From: Kitasatospora sp. CB01950
GTDB lineage: Bacteria > Actinomycetota > Actinomycetes > Streptomycetales > Streptomycetaceae
Direction of reading: 5' to 3'
NCBI RefSeq assembly: GCF_001905465.1
Contig: NZ_LISX01000005.1
Span: forward strand, 369,386-433,385
Length of the DNA stretch: 64,000 nt
Shown: in pieces, positions 17,192-26,843 of the stretch
Position numbering within the stretch: position 1 is the stretch's first letter
How the letters are laid out: every line of letters begins with the position of its first letter
Notes under the pieces: model-generated
What the model was told of the DNA's origin: nothing
Databases searched by the model: none
The model's input: only the letters and a program-made list of their open reading frames with translations
Translations under genes and position numbers: made by a program

Positions 17192-17857
17192 TCAGTGCGG
17201 GGCGCGGGTGGCGGCCTCCAGCAGCCGGTCGACCTGCTCGCCGGTGAGGTCGAGGCAGCGGCCGACCACGCCGAGCGCGGCCCGTTCCTGCGGGAGGTAG
17301 CGGCCGTCGGCGAGGGCGACCATGGCACCGAGGGTGAGCAGGCGTTCGCGGCCCTGGACGAGCAGGTGCGGGGCGAGCGGTTCGAGTGCGGCGTGCAGTT
17401 CGACGGCCAGGCCGCCGCCCGCGACGTCCACGTCGAGGGGTTCGCCGCCGCCGTGTCCGGAGAGCGCGGCGAGCGAGGCCAGCACCTGGGCCTCGCCGCA
17501 GTCGTCGAAGCCGGCTTCCTTGATGACGGCGCAGGCGGCTTCGCGTCCGCTGCGGCTGCCGGTACCGCCGGCCGCGAGCGCGGCCAGCGCGATGGTGTAC
17601 TGGGCGTCGCGGAGCATCGCGCCGAGCCGGACGGAGGTCAACTGCTCCAGGGCGTCGGTGCCGTGGCGGCCGCGGCAGGAGGTGCACTGGACGCTGCGGA
17701 CCACACCGCCGAGCGGCAGGACCGGCGTACCGAGCAACCGCAGCCACCGCCGGCCGTGCTGCCGACGGTAGTTGCGGTCCCCACCGCAGCCCGGGCAGAA
17801 GAACTCGCCGAGGACGTCCGTCCGCCAACGAGGGCGAACACCCCACAACCCTGTCAC
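17192..17857 (-). CDS. TerB-like protein with N-terminal zinc ribbon
   Basis: 221 residues. The N-terminus has a split Cys4 ribbon (FFCPGCGGDRNY ... VQCTSCRGRHG). The rest is a helical TerB-like domain (about 70-215), with FDDCGEAQVLASLAALSG and a final ALADGRYLPQERAALGVVGRCLDLT resembling tellurite-resistance TerB. The start is GTG at 17857. No other ter genes are nearby, so a role in tellurite resistance is not supported; TerB domains are linked to envelope-associated metal or stress sensing. It lies between leuA and recO on the same strand, about 170 bases from recO. Confidence 0.82.
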   Translation of the reverse strand: MTGLWGVRPRWRTDVLGEFFCPGCGGDRNYRRQHGRRWLRLLGTPVLPLGGVVRSVQCTSCRGRHGTDALEQLTSVRLGAMLRDAQYTIALAALAAGGTGSRSGREAACAVIKEAGFDDCGEAQVLASLAALSGHGGGEPLDVDVAGGGLAVELHAALEPLAPHLLVQGRERLLTLGAMVALADGRYLPQERAALGVVGRCLDLTGEQVDRLLEAATRAPH

Positions 17858-18022
17858 GGCGCCACTCCCCAGACATGGCAGGCGGCCTGCGCATCAATGG
17901 GCAGGTCACGCGACCGGACGCCGTGGCCGTCCCACCGACCCCGGTTCCGGTCCGTCGATGTTGCCACGGTTACCGGCTCGTGTCAGCACCCTGAACGGGT
18001 GCCGAGGGGAAAATTTGTGACC

Positions 18023-18049
18023 GGGGCCACACCTCAAGAGTGTGGCCCC
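18023..18049 (-). terminator. terminator hairpin after leuA
   Basis: GGGGCCACAC and GTGTGGCCCC form a perfect 10-bp stem with a seven-base loop, 45 bases beyond the leuA stop. On the minus strand it is followed by an AAATTTT stretch, which fits intrinsic termination of the leuA transcript. Confidence 0.8.
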
Positions 18050-18094
18050 ACACGTTACTTAACGGTACGTCAGTCACGGCGGACCGACCGCAGG

Positions 18095-19969
<1,875 letters not shown>

Positions 19970-19993
19970 TCACGCTGGGCGCAACACGACTCC

Positions 19994-20041
19994 CCGCGGC
20001 GAGGGGGCCGGCCTTCACTGGACTACAGGCCCTCGCCGCGG
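19994..20041 (-). promoter_or_regulatory. leuA attenuator-like hairpin overlapping the leader peptide
   Basis: On the minus strand the end of the leader gene (complement of 20030-20041) is exactly complementary over 12 bases to a segment 24 bases further downstream (complement of 19994-20005). Pairing sequesters the leader's last codons. A ribosome stalled on the leucine codons upstream would leave this pairing free to change, the logic of transcription attenuation. A competing antiterminator was not worked out. Confidence 0.6.
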
Positions 20042-20070
20042 CAGCTAAGAAGAAGCAGCCGGATACGCAT
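20023..20070 (-). CDS. leucine-rich leader peptide of leuA
   Basis: A 15-codon gene, MRIRLLLLSCRGEGL followed by TAG, ending about 145 bases upstream of leuA on the same strand. Four consecutive leucine codons read CTG CTT CTT CTT; CTT is rare in DNA this G+C-rich, so translation should be especially sensitive to charged tRNA-Leu supply. The stop region takes part in a 12-bp hairpin with downstream mRNA. This is the standard design of an amino-acid biosynthesis attenuator, and leucine is the end product of LeuA. Expression has not been tested; no strong ribosome-binding site is evident. Confidence 0.75.
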   Translation of the reverse strand: MRIRLLLLSCRGEGL

Positions 20071-20231
20071 GATGCCGCCACTGTAACCCGGGCGGCCCAC
20101 CGGTCGCAGTGAGCCCCGCCACGATCCCACCCAGTGAGACGGGCCGCGCACGCGGGGCGAGTGGCGGGCCGGTGCGGCAAGTTGGTGAAAAGCCTCGGCA
20201 AACCCGTTCGCCGCGCTGCACACTGGCATCC

Positions 20232-20498
20232 ATGCGTATCCAGGTCACCCGCACCGGCGGGTTCGCCGGCCTGCTCCGGTATGCCGAGATGGACACCGAG
20301 CAGCGCACGGACGCCCCGCACGTGCACGCGCTGGCACGCGAGGCGATGGCCGGCGGGCTGCGCACGCCCGCGTACGGCGTGCCCGACGGCTTCCACTACG
20401 AGATCAGCGTCGACGGCCGCACCGTCCACTGCGCCGACCCCGAACTTACCGACTCCCAGCGCGAGTTGATCGGCCTGGTGCTCCGCGAGGGCGCCTGA
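20232..20498 (+). CDS. protealysin-inhibitor (emfourin)-like protein
   Basis: 88 residues starting MRIQVTRTGGFAGLLRYAEM, which matches the small emfourin family named after the inhibitor of M4 metallopeptidase protealysin. The middle has AYGVPDGFHYEISVDGR. No signal peptide is present, so it acts in the cytoplasm unless exported otherwise. No M4 peptidase gene is nearby, so its partner is unknown. It is divergent from leuA and faces the alpha/beta hydrolase gene tail to tail. Confidence 0.78.
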   Translation: MRIQVTRTGGFAGLLRYAEMDTEQRTDAPHVHALAREAMAGGLRTPAYGVPDGFHYEISVDGRTVHCADPELTDSQRELIGLVLREGA

Positions 20499-20524
20499 CG
20501 CCCGAGCCCGCCGAAGGGCCGGCC

Positions 20525-20573
20525 GCCTGGCGGTCCACGGCCGGCGGACTGGCGGCCTGGCGGTCCACGGCCG
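20525..20573. repeat. 30-bp-spaced direct repeat
   Basis: A 19-base sequence beginning GCCTGGCGGTCCACGG occurs at 20525-20543 and again, identically, at 20555-20573, with a related sequence between. It fills the gap between convergent genes and may contribute to termination. Confidence 0.6.
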
Positions 20574-20582
20574 ACGGCCGAC

Positions 20583-21296
20583 TCAGATCCAGCCGTCCAA
20601 CGAGGCCAGGAACCCGTCCGGGTCGTCCCGGTGGATGCAGTGGCCGGTGCCCGCGACGGTGCGCACCTCGTAGCCGCGGCGGCGCAGCTCGGCGGCCTCC
20701 TCGGGAGTCACCATGGCGCTGGCGTCGGCGAGTTGGACCAGCGAGGGGACGGCCGGGGCGCCCGGCAGGGCGGACAGTTCGGGGTGCGCCCACAGGCCGA
20801 CGGCGGTGTCGCTGTCCCAGGCGGCGAGACCGGCGAGTTCGGCGTCCACGTCCTCGGCGGCCCAGCCGGGATGCATGGCGGTGATGAACGCCCGGGTGCC
20901 GATGCGCCGGAAGACGACGAACGGCTCCGGCCCGAGCCCGGGCCGGTCGAAAGCGAACGGCGGGTCGCTGTAGACGACGCGGTCCGGCTTGAGCCGGTCC
21001 ACGGCCCGCCACAGCGCGAGCGCGCCCAGCGAGTGCCCGACGGCCAGCGTGGCTCCGGCGGGCAGGGTGTCGGCGAGGTCCTCGGCGAACTGCTCGGGCC
21101 CGTACCGGTCGGCGGGGGTGGCGCCCTCGCCGCGCGGCGAGGCGCCGTGGCCGCGCAGGTCCACACCGATCACCCGGTAGCCGCGGGCGGCGAGGGCGGG
21201 GCCGATCACCCGCCAGGTGCGGTGGTCGGACTGCAGGCCGTGGATCAGCAGAGCGGTCCGGTCGCCCCCGCCCCACTCGTGGGTGTGCAGCTTCAC
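20583..21296 (-). CDS. alpha/beta hydrolase
   Basis: 237 residues from the GTG at 21296, which has GGAGGGG about eight bases upstream; longer readings overlap era. Alpha/beta hydrolase landmarks: the oxyanion segment LIHGLQSDHRTW, GVDLRGHGASPRGEG, the nucleophile elbow VGHSLGALAL with Ser near residue 105, and the catalytic histidine in AGTGHCIHRDD near the end. The cap region (about 120-190) is of moderate size. The substrate is unknown; esterase, epoxide hydrolase or haloperoxidase-like activities all use this fold. It lies 37 bases after era on the same strand and is probably the last gene of that operon. Confidence 0.88.
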   Translation of the reverse strand: MKLHTHEWGGGDRTALLIHGLQSDHRTWRVIGPALAARGYRVIGVDLRGHGASPRGEGATPADRYGPEQFAEDLADTLPAGATLAVGHSLGALALWRAVDRLKPDRVVYSDPPFAFDRPGLGPEPFVVFRRIGTRAFITAMHPGWAAEDVDAELAGLAAWDSDTAVGLWAHPELSALPGAPAVPSLVQLADASAMVTPEEAAELRRRGYEVRTVAGTGHCIHRDDPDGFLASLDGWI

Positions 21297-21333
21297 GACC
21301 GGCCCCTCCGCTTCAAGCCCGTTCGACGCCCCG

Positions 21334-22266
21334 TCAGAAGCCGAGCTTACGCAGCTGCTTCGGATCGCGCTGCCAGTCCTTGGCGACCTTGACGTGCAGG
21401 TCCAGGTAGACCGGGGTGCCGAGGAGCGCCTCGATCTGCTTGCGGGCGGTGGTGCCGACGTGCTTGAGCCGGGCGCCCTTGGCACCGATCACGATGGCCT
21501 TCTGGCTCTGCCGCTCGATGTACACGTTGGCGTGGATGTCCAGCAGCGGACGGTCGGCGGGCCGGCCCTCGCGCGGGATCATCTCCTCGACCACCACGGC
21601 CAGCGAGTGCGGGAGTTCGTCGCGCACGCCCTCCAGGGCGGCTTCCCGGATCAGCTCGGCGACCATGATCTGCTCGGGCTCGTCGGTGAGGTCGCCGTCG
21701 GGGTACAGCGGCATGCCCTCGGGCAGCAGCTTGGTCAGCAGGTCGGCGACCAGGTCGACCTGCTTGTCGCCCACGGCGGAGACCGGGATGATCTCGGCCC
21801 ACTCGATGCCGAGTTCGGCGCCCAGCTGGTGGACGGCGATCAGCTGCTCGGCGAGCCGCTTGGAGTCCACCAGGTCGGTCTTGGTGACCAGCGCCACCTT
21901 CGGGGTGGACTTCTTGATCTCGGCGAGCTCCTTGGCGATGAACTTGTCGCCGGGGCCGAGCTTCTGGTCGGCGGGCACGCAGAAGCCGATCACGTCGACC
22001 TCGGCCCAGGTGCTGCGGACCAGGTCGTTGAGGCGCTCGCCGAGCAGCGTGCGGGGCTTGTGCAGCCCGGGGGTGTCCACCAGCACGAGCTGGGCGTCGG
22101 GGCGGTGCACGATGCCGCGCACGGTGTGCCGGGTGGTCTGGGGACGGTCGGAGGTGATCGCGACCTTCGTCCCGACCAGGGCGTTGGTCAGGGTCGACTT
22201 GCCCGCGTTGGGACGGCCGACGAAACACGCGAACCCGGAGCGGTACGGGGAGGAAGGGGCATTCAT
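21334..22266 (-). CDS. era: GTPase Era
   Basis: Essential ribosome-associated GTPase for 16S rRNA maturation and 30S assembly. 310 residues. The GTPase domain has G1 GRPNAGKST, switch II VDTPGLHKPR, G4 TKTDL and G5 VSAVG. The KH RNA-binding domain follows, with VIGAKGARLKHVGTTARKQIEALLG and the terminal YLDLHVKVAKDWQRDPKQLRKLGF. The ATG at 22266 gives the usual N-terminus. A 53-codon gene ends 57 bases upstream on the same strand. Confidence 0.97.
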   Translation of the reverse strand: MNAPSSPYRSGFACFVGRPNAGKSTLTNALVGTKVAITSDRPQTTRHTVRGIVHRPDAQLVLVDTPGLHKPRTLLGERLNDLVRSTWAEVDVIGFCVPADQKLGPGDKFIAKELAEIKKSTPKVALVTKTDLVDSKRLAEQLIAVHQLGAELGIEWAEIIPVSAVGDKQVDLVADLLTKLLPEGMPLYPDGDLTDEPEQIMVAELIREAALEGVRDELPHSLAVVVEEMIPREGRPADRPLLDIHANVYIERQSQKAIVIGAKGARLKHVGTTARKQIEALLGTPVYLDLHVKVAKDWQRDPKQLRKLGF

Positions 22267-22322
22267 GCCACCCATTGTCCCCGATCGGCCGGGCCGTCCC
22301 GGCCATTGGGTCGGGCGGCCGC

Positions 22323-22484
22323 TCAGCCGGCCTTCTTCTTCCCGCCGCCCATGATGCCGCCGACCAGGACCAGCGCCAGCAGCGCCAGGGTGCCGCCCAG
22401 CCACCACGGGGATCCGGTCTCGTGCCAACGGCCGAAACCCATGACGCACAGCAGCAGTCCGCAGAAGAACGCGGCGACGCCCAT
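22323..22484 (-). CDS. 53-residue two-helix membrane protein upstream of era
   Basis: A short gene (ATG at 22484, TGA at 22325-22323) with a GGAGGGG sequence just before the start. The product has two hydrophobic helices, AAFFCGLLLCVMGFG and LGGTLALLALVLVGGIMG, separated by a short hydrophilic turn (RWHETGSPWW). It ends in a glycine/lysine tail (GGGKKKAG). It lies between the deaminase-fold gene, whose terminator precedes it, and era. It resembles small conserved actinobacterial membrane proteins; function unknown. Confidence 0.75.
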   Translation of the reverse strand: MGVAAFFCGLLLCVMGFGRWHETGSPWWLGGTLALLALVLVGGIMGGGKKKAG

Positions 22485-22506
22485 GACCCCTCCCCCACCG
22501 AAAACA

Positions 22507-22541
22507 CCCCCGGCCGGTGCGATTATCGCACCGGCCGGGGG
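22507..22541 (-). terminator. intrinsic terminator after the deaminase-fold gene
   Basis: CCCCCGGCCGGTGCGA and its exact complement form a 16-bp stem with loop TTA. On the minus strand it is followed by TGTTTTC, a short U-run. It lies 26 bases past the stop of the gene at 22567-22920. Confidence 0.9.
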
Positions 22542-22566
22542 GTTGTCGAGGGGTTCGGCAGAAGCC

Positions 22567-22920
22567 TCAACGCGCCTCGGCGACGACCTTCAGCGTGCCG
22601 TCGGGACCGGCCAGCAGCACCGGGGTCCCGGCGCCGCCCAAGTCCCGCACGGCCGCCAGGTCGGCCGCCGCCGGCTCGTCCGCGGCCGAGACCACCGCGG
22701 CCGCCTCCAGGCTCTTCGCCCCGCTGGCCACCGCCATCGCCACGGCCGTCTGCACCGCGCTGAGCTGCAGCGACTCCAGCGCGACCGTCCCGGCCACGTA
22801 GGTGCGGCCGGTCTCGTCGCGGACTGCGGCGCCCTCGGCCACGCCGTTGCGGGCGCGGGCCGAGCGGGCCAGCGTGATGATCTTCTTGTCCTCGGGGTCC
22901 AGCTCGGAAATCTCGGTCAT
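22567..22920 (-). CDS. cytidine deaminase-fold protein lacking catalytic residues
   Basis: 117 residues with the outline of a small cytidine deaminase (DPEDKKIITLARSARARNGV, DETGRTYVAGTVALESL, AVAMAVASGAKSLEAAAVVS). However, the zinc/catalytic CAE motif is replaced by SAV (SAVQTAV), and the PCxxC zinc motif is absent; its place is taken by DLAAVRDLGGAGTP. It should therefore bind no catalytic zinc and is probably a non-enzymatic paralogue. The start is ATG at 22920. Similar genes next to era in other actinobacteria are often named cytidine deaminase; that name is not supported here by residues. A strong terminator follows it. Confidence 0.85.
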   Translation of the reverse strand: MTEISELDPEDKKIITLARSARARNGVAEGAAVRDETGRTYVAGTVALESLQLSAVQTAVAMAVASGAKSLEAAAVVSAADEPAAADLAAVRDLGGAGTPVLLAGPDGTLKVVAEAR

Positions 22921-23018
22921 GGCCCGAGCATAAGTGGCGCACCGGCGCACCGGCCGGGGCGTCCGGCCCTCGACCACTCACCGGCCCAACCCGTGAACAG
23001 GCCGGTCCCGGATCCGGC

Positions 23019-24005
23019 TCAGCCCTTGAGCAGCGCCCCCTCGCCGGCCGGCGCGAACGCCGCCAGCGCCGCGTCGATCCGGGCCAGCACGGCGTCGTCC
23101 AGCACCAGGTCCGCCGCGGCCAGGTTCTCCGCGATGTGCGCGGGGGTACGGCTGCCCGGGATCGGCACCACGTGGTCGTCCTGCCGCAGCAGCCAGGCCA
23201 GCGCCAACTGGCCTGGGGTGACGCCCAGTTCCGAGGCCATCGCGCGCAGCGGCGCGTACCGGTCGTTGTTCGCGGCCAGGTTCTCGGCGGAGAACCGGGC
23301 GATGTTCTGCCGGAAGTCGCCCTCGTCGAGCTGCTGCACGGTGCCGGTCAGGAAGCCGCCGCCGAGCGGGCTCCAGGCCACCACGCCGACGCCCAGCTCG
23401 CGGGTGGCGGCCAGCAGCTCCGGGTCGATCGGCTGCCACATCGACCACTGCACCTGCACCGCCGCCACCGGGTGCACCGCGTGCGCGGCGCGCAGCTGCG
23501 CGGCCGTCACGTTGGACAGCCCGAGGTGCCGCACCAGCCCGTCCCGGATCAGCTCGGCGACCGCGCCGACGGTGTCCTCGAACGGCACCTGCGGGTCCGG
23601 GAAGTGCGGGTAGTACAGGTCGATCACGTCGGTGCCGAGATTGCGCAGCGACTGCTCCGCGTAGCCGCGGACGTACTTGGGCTCGCAGTTCACCGCGATC
23701 TCCTCGAAGGCGAAGTGCACCGGGAAGCGGTGCGCCTCGGCGCCCTCCGGGATGCGGAGGCCGAACTTGGTGGCGAGCACCACCTCGTCGCGCCGGCCGG
23801 CCAGGGCGCGGCCGATCAGCTCCTCGTTGTGTCCGCGGCCGTAGCCGTCCGCGGTGTCGATCAGGCGGGCCCCGGCGTCGATCGCGGCGTGCAGCGCGTC
23901 CTCGCCGCGCCGGTCGTCGATCTCGCCGTACACGCCGGGCGAGAGCACCATCGCGCCGAACCCGATCGGCGAACTGGCCAGCGCCCCCAGCATGCGCTCC
24001 GTCAT
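23019..24005 (-). CDS. aldo/keto reductase
   Basis: NADPH-dependent reductase of the AKR (beta/alpha)8 superfamily; substrate unknown. 328 residues. The catalytic tetrad is visible: Asp and Tyr in DTADGYGRGHNE (about 50-61), Lys in LATKFG, and His in DLYYPHFPDP. Cofactor-binding segments are VAWSPLGGGFLTG and VVPIPGSRTPAHIAENLAA. The ATG at 24005 has a GGAGGGGGG site. With the two genes at 24090-24868 it interrupts the usual CNNM-to-deaminase neighbourhood and may be an accessory insertion. Confidence 0.93.
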   Translation of the reverse strand: MTERMLGALASSPIGFGAMVLSPGVYGEIDDRRGEDALHAAIDAGARLIDTADGYGRGHNEELIGRALAGRRDEVVLATKFGLRIPEGAEAHRFPVHFAFEEIAVNCEPKYVRGYAEQSLRNLGTDVIDLYYPHFPDPQVPFEDTVGAVAELIRDGLVRHLGLSNVTAAQLRAAHAVHPVAAVQVQWSMWQPIDPELLAATRELGVGVVAWSPLGGGFLTGTVQQLDEGDFRQNIARFSAENLAANNDRYAPLRAMASELGVTPGQLALAWLLRQDDHVVPIPGSRTPAHIAENLAAADLVLDDAVLARIDAALAAFAPAGEGALLKG

Positions 24006-24089
24006 CGCGTCCCCCCTCCAAACAGGCTGCGGCCCAACGGATCTGACGATCCGTCGGGCCTGGTACAGCCCCACTCTACGCCGCGGCGA

Positions 24090-24629
24090 TCAGTGTCCGG
24101 TCGGGTTCGGCGGACCGGGTCGCAGCACGTTCACCAGCGCGGGCGGGCCGTTCGGGCGCTCGGCCGGATGCTCGTGGCGTTTCTTCCAGTACGGGTTGTC
24201 CTGTGGCAGGTGGCTGCTGACTCTGCCGTACATGCCGAAGGTCAGGATCACGAAGCCGAAGACGAAGCTGAAGACGACGTTGCCGATGTGGAAGGCGAGC
24301 CGGTTGGCGCTGGAGTCCAGCACCATCAGGCCGACGAAGCCGGCCAGCACGAACAGCACGCCCATGATCATGTTGATGTTGGAGGCGATGTTGCCGCCGA
24401 TGATCGCACCCAGGATCAGGATTCCGCCGGCCACCAGCGACAGCACGCTCAGTGCGCCGTTGCTGGACATGCCCAGCACTTCCTTGCCCGAGGTGTCGAT
24501 GAAGCCGGGGCTGCCACCGACGAGCCCGAGGATGCCGAACGCCACCAGGAACAGTCCGCCCAGTCCGGCGCCGTAGCGGTACACCTGGCCCAGCCGGTGG
24601 TCGACCGGCAGTTCGTCGTGGAGTCTCAT
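24090..24629 (-). CDS. DUF4383-type membrane protein
   Basis: 179 residues with four hydrophobic helices (about 21-40, 58-80, 85-104, 115-136), including YGAGLGGLFLVAFGILGLVGG and NVVFSFVFGFVILTFG. This matches the DUF4383 family of small actinobacterial membrane proteins. The C-terminal tail is hydrophilic and proline-rich. The ATG at 24629 shares one base with the stop of the preceding gene (TGATG), so the pair is translationally coupled. Function unknown. Confidence 0.8.
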   Translation of the reverse strand: MRLHDELPVDHRLGQVYRYGAGLGGLFLVAFGILGLVGGSPGFIDTSGKEVLGMSSNGALSVLSLVAGGILILGAIIGGNIASNINMIMGVLFVLAGFVGLMVLDSSANRLAFHIGNVVFSFVFGFVILTFGMYGRVSSHLPQDNPYWKKRHEHPAERPNGPPALVNVLRPGPPNPTGH

Positions 24630-24868
24630 CACGTCCTCCCCGCGTGGTCGGACCGGAGGAACGGAACCTCGTGCAGGTACAGCGACCCGCACTGCTGGCA
24701 GCAGTGCAGCCCGGTGCCCCAGGCCTCCTCCGGCTTGCTCTCGGCGTCCGAGGCGATCTCGGCGCCGCACATGCCGTGCGAGAGGTCGGTGTCACGGACC
24801 ACATGCCACCTGGCCACCCCGCCGGCCGGCCCGCTGGGGCCGTATTCCGCGCGCAGTAGATGTGCCAT
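24629..24868 (-). CDS. small zinc-ribbon-like protein coupled to the DUF4383 gene
   Basis: 79 residues. Cysteines and histidines fall in a pattern compatible with a zinc site: SHGMCGAEI and LHCCQQCGSLYLHE. The N-terminus MAHLLRAEYG and the segment ARWHVVRDTDLSHGMCG recall small Streptomyces proteins of unknown role. The ATG at 24868 has GGGAG close upstream; an ATG three codons earlier (24877) is possible. The stop overlaps the next gene's start. Confidence 0.7.
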   Translation of the reverse strand: MAHLLRAEYGPSGPAGGVARWHVVRDTDLSHGMCGAEIASDAESKPEEAWGTGLHCCQQCGSLYLHEVPFLRSDHAGRT

Positions 24869-24983
24869 GTCTCCCATGGTCGGCGCGTTCCGGGGGGTCA
24901 GGCAAACGGGCCCCGGGCCGAACCGTCCTGCCCGGCAAGCCGGTTGGGACGGCCCGTCCAGGGCCCGCTGCGGGTACGACGGA

Positions 24984-26321
24984 CTACGCTGCGTGCTCCT
25001 CTGCGGAGTCCTCGGCGTGCCTGACGCGCTCCTCGACCCGCACCGGCGCGGCCACCACGGTGCCGATCCGGTTGCGGCGGCCCGCGGAGCTCTCCGCGGT
25101 GAGGCTGATCGCGGCCAGCCCGCTGCCCTCCGGCACCGGCACCTCGCAGGCCGACCCGGGGATCGGCACCCGGCCCAGGCACTTGGCGAGCAGGCCGCCG
25201 ACGGTCTCGACGTCCTCGTCGTCCAGCTCGATGCCGAACAGCTCGCCGAGGTCCTCCACGGTGAGCCGGGCGGTGATCCGGTACGTGCCGTCGCCGAGGT
25301 CCTCGACCGGGGCGATCTCCCGGTCGTACTCGTCGGTGATCTCGCCGACGATCTCCTCCAGGATGTCCTCGATGGTGACCAGGCCGGCGGTGCCGCCGTA
25401 CTCGTCGATCACGATCGCCACGTGCGAGCGCATCTGCTGCATCTCGCGCAGCAGGTCCGCGGCCGGCTTGGAGTCCGGCACGAACACCGCCGGCCGCATC
25501 ACCGAGTCGACCTGCTCGGACTCGGCGTCCCGGTTGATGTGGGTGCGCCGCACCAGGTCCTTGAGGTAGACGATGCCGACCACGTCGTCCTCGTTGTCGC
25601 CGACCACCGGGATCCGCGAGAAGCCCGAGCGCAGCGCCAGCGTCAGCGCCTGCCGGACGGTCTTGTGCCGCTCGATCATCACCAGGTCGGTGCGCGGCAC
25701 CATCACCTCGCGCACGATGGTGTCGCCCAGCTCGAAGACCGAGTGCACCATCCGGCGCTCCTCGTCCTCGATCAGGTCGTCCTTCTCGGCCAGGTCGACC
25801 AGCGCCCGCAGCTCCGCCTCGGAGGCGAACGGGCCCTCCCGGTAGCCCTTGCCGGGCGTCAGCGCGTTGCCCAGCAGGATCAGCAGCCGCGGGATCGGCC
25901 CGAGGATCCGGGCCAGCGGCAGCAGCACGTAGGACGCCGCGGTGACGGTGCTCAGCGGGTGCTGGCGGCCGATCGTGCGCGGGGAGACCCCGACCATGAC
26001 GAACGACACCAGCACCATTACGGCGAACGCCACCAGCACGGCCAGCCAGGTCTGCTGGAAACTGCGCACGCACACCACGGTGACCAGCACCGCGGCGGCC
26101 ATCTCGGCGGCCACCCGGATCAGCGTCGCCAGGTTCAGGTAGCGGATGTTGTCGGAGGCCAGCGTCAGCAGCCGGTCCGAGCCGCGGCGGCCCGACCGGA
26201 CCGCCTCCTCGGCCCGGAACCGCGACATCCGGGAGATCCCCGCCTCGGCGCACGCGGCCAGCCAGCCGAGCACCACCAGCAGCAGCGCCCCGATCAGGAA
26301 GGTCGTACTCTCACCACTCAC
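24984..26321 (-). CDS. CNNM/CorC-family (hemolysin-like) transporter protein with CBS domains
   Basis: 445 residues. The N-terminal DUF21 membrane domain (about 1-150) has hydrophobic helices beginning FLIGALLLVVLGWLAACAEAGISR. Two CBS domains follow (about 200-325), with EVMVPRTDLVMI, SGFSRIPVVGDNEDDVVGIVYLKDL and IDEYGGTAGLVTIEDILEEIVGEI. A C-terminal CorC_HlyC domain (about 340-425) completes it. The family handles magnesium or cobalt efflux; the old name hemolysin is misleading. The start is GTG at 26321, 13 bases after the ybeY stop, so it belongs to the phoH-ybeY operon. Confidence 0.92.
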   Translation of the reverse strand: MSGESTTFLIGALLLVVLGWLAACAEAGISRMSRFRAEEAVRSGRRGSDRLLTLASDNIRYLNLATLIRVAAEMAAAVLVTVVCVRSFQQTWLAVLVAFAVMVLVSFVMVGVSPRTIGRQHPLSTVTAASYVLLPLARILGPIPRLLILLGNALTPGKGYREGPFASEAELRALVDLAEKDDLIEDEERRMVHSVFELGDTIVREVMVPRTDLVMIERHKTVRQALTLALRSGFSRIPVVGDNEDDVVGIVYLKDLVRRTHINRDAESEQVDSVMRPAVFVPDSKPAADLLREMQQMRSHVAIVIDEYGGTAGLVTIEDILEEIVGEITDEYDREIAPVEDLGDGTYRITARLTVEDLGELFGIELDDEDVETVGGLLAKCLGRVPIPGSACEVPVPEGSGLAAISLTAESSAGRRNRIGTVVAAPVRVEERVRHAEDSAEEHAA

Positions 26322-26334
26322 AGACGGCCGGCCC

Positions 26335-26829
26335 TCAGTGGACGGTCGGCGCCGGCGACAGACCGGTCAGCCCGCGGCCGGCCCGCCAGTCGTCCAGGAT
26401 CCGCTTCTGCAGCGCGAACATCTCGCGCTCCTCGTCGGGCTCCTCGTGGTCGTAGCCGAGCACGTGCAGCACTCCATGGACGGTGAGCAGCTGCAGCTCC
26501 TCGTCCATGGAGTGCTTGGTCGGGGCGGCCAGGCCCTGTTGCTCGGCCACCTCCGGGCAGAGCACGATGTCGCCGAGCAGGCCCTCCGGCAGGTCCTCGC
26601 CCTCCTTGCCGGGACGCAGCTCGTCCATCGGGAAGGACATCACGTCGGTCGGACCGGGCAGGTCCATCCACTGGACGTGCAGCTCCGCCATCGACTCGCT
26701 GTCGTAGAGGATCACGGAGAGCTCGGACTGCGGGTGAATCCGCATCTTGTCGAGGGCGTAGCGGGCGACGTCGAGGATGGACTCCTCGTCGACGTCCCAA
26801 CCGGACTCGTTGGCGATGTCGATCGACAT
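26335..26829 (-). CDS. ybeY: endoribonuclease YbeY
   Basis: Single-strand-specific zinc endoribonuclease for 16S rRNA 3'-end maturation and ribosome quality control. 164 residues. The UPF0054 zinc motif is [22 protein letters not shown] (the H-x3-H-x5-H ligands near residues 118-128). The upstream motif [15 protein letters not shown] is also typical. It lies between phoH (14-base gap) and the CNNM gene (13-base gap), the conserved order. Confidence 0.97.
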   Translation of the reverse strand: MSIDIANESGWDVDEESILDVARYALDKMRIHPQSELSVILYDSESMAELHVQWMDLPGPTDVMSFPMDELRPGKEGEDLPEGLLGDIVLCPEVAEQQGLAAPTKHSMDEELQLLTVHGVLHVLGYDHEEPDEEREMFALQKRILDDWRAGRGLTGLSPAPTVH

Positions 26830-26843
26830 GGAGGGCTCAGTAC

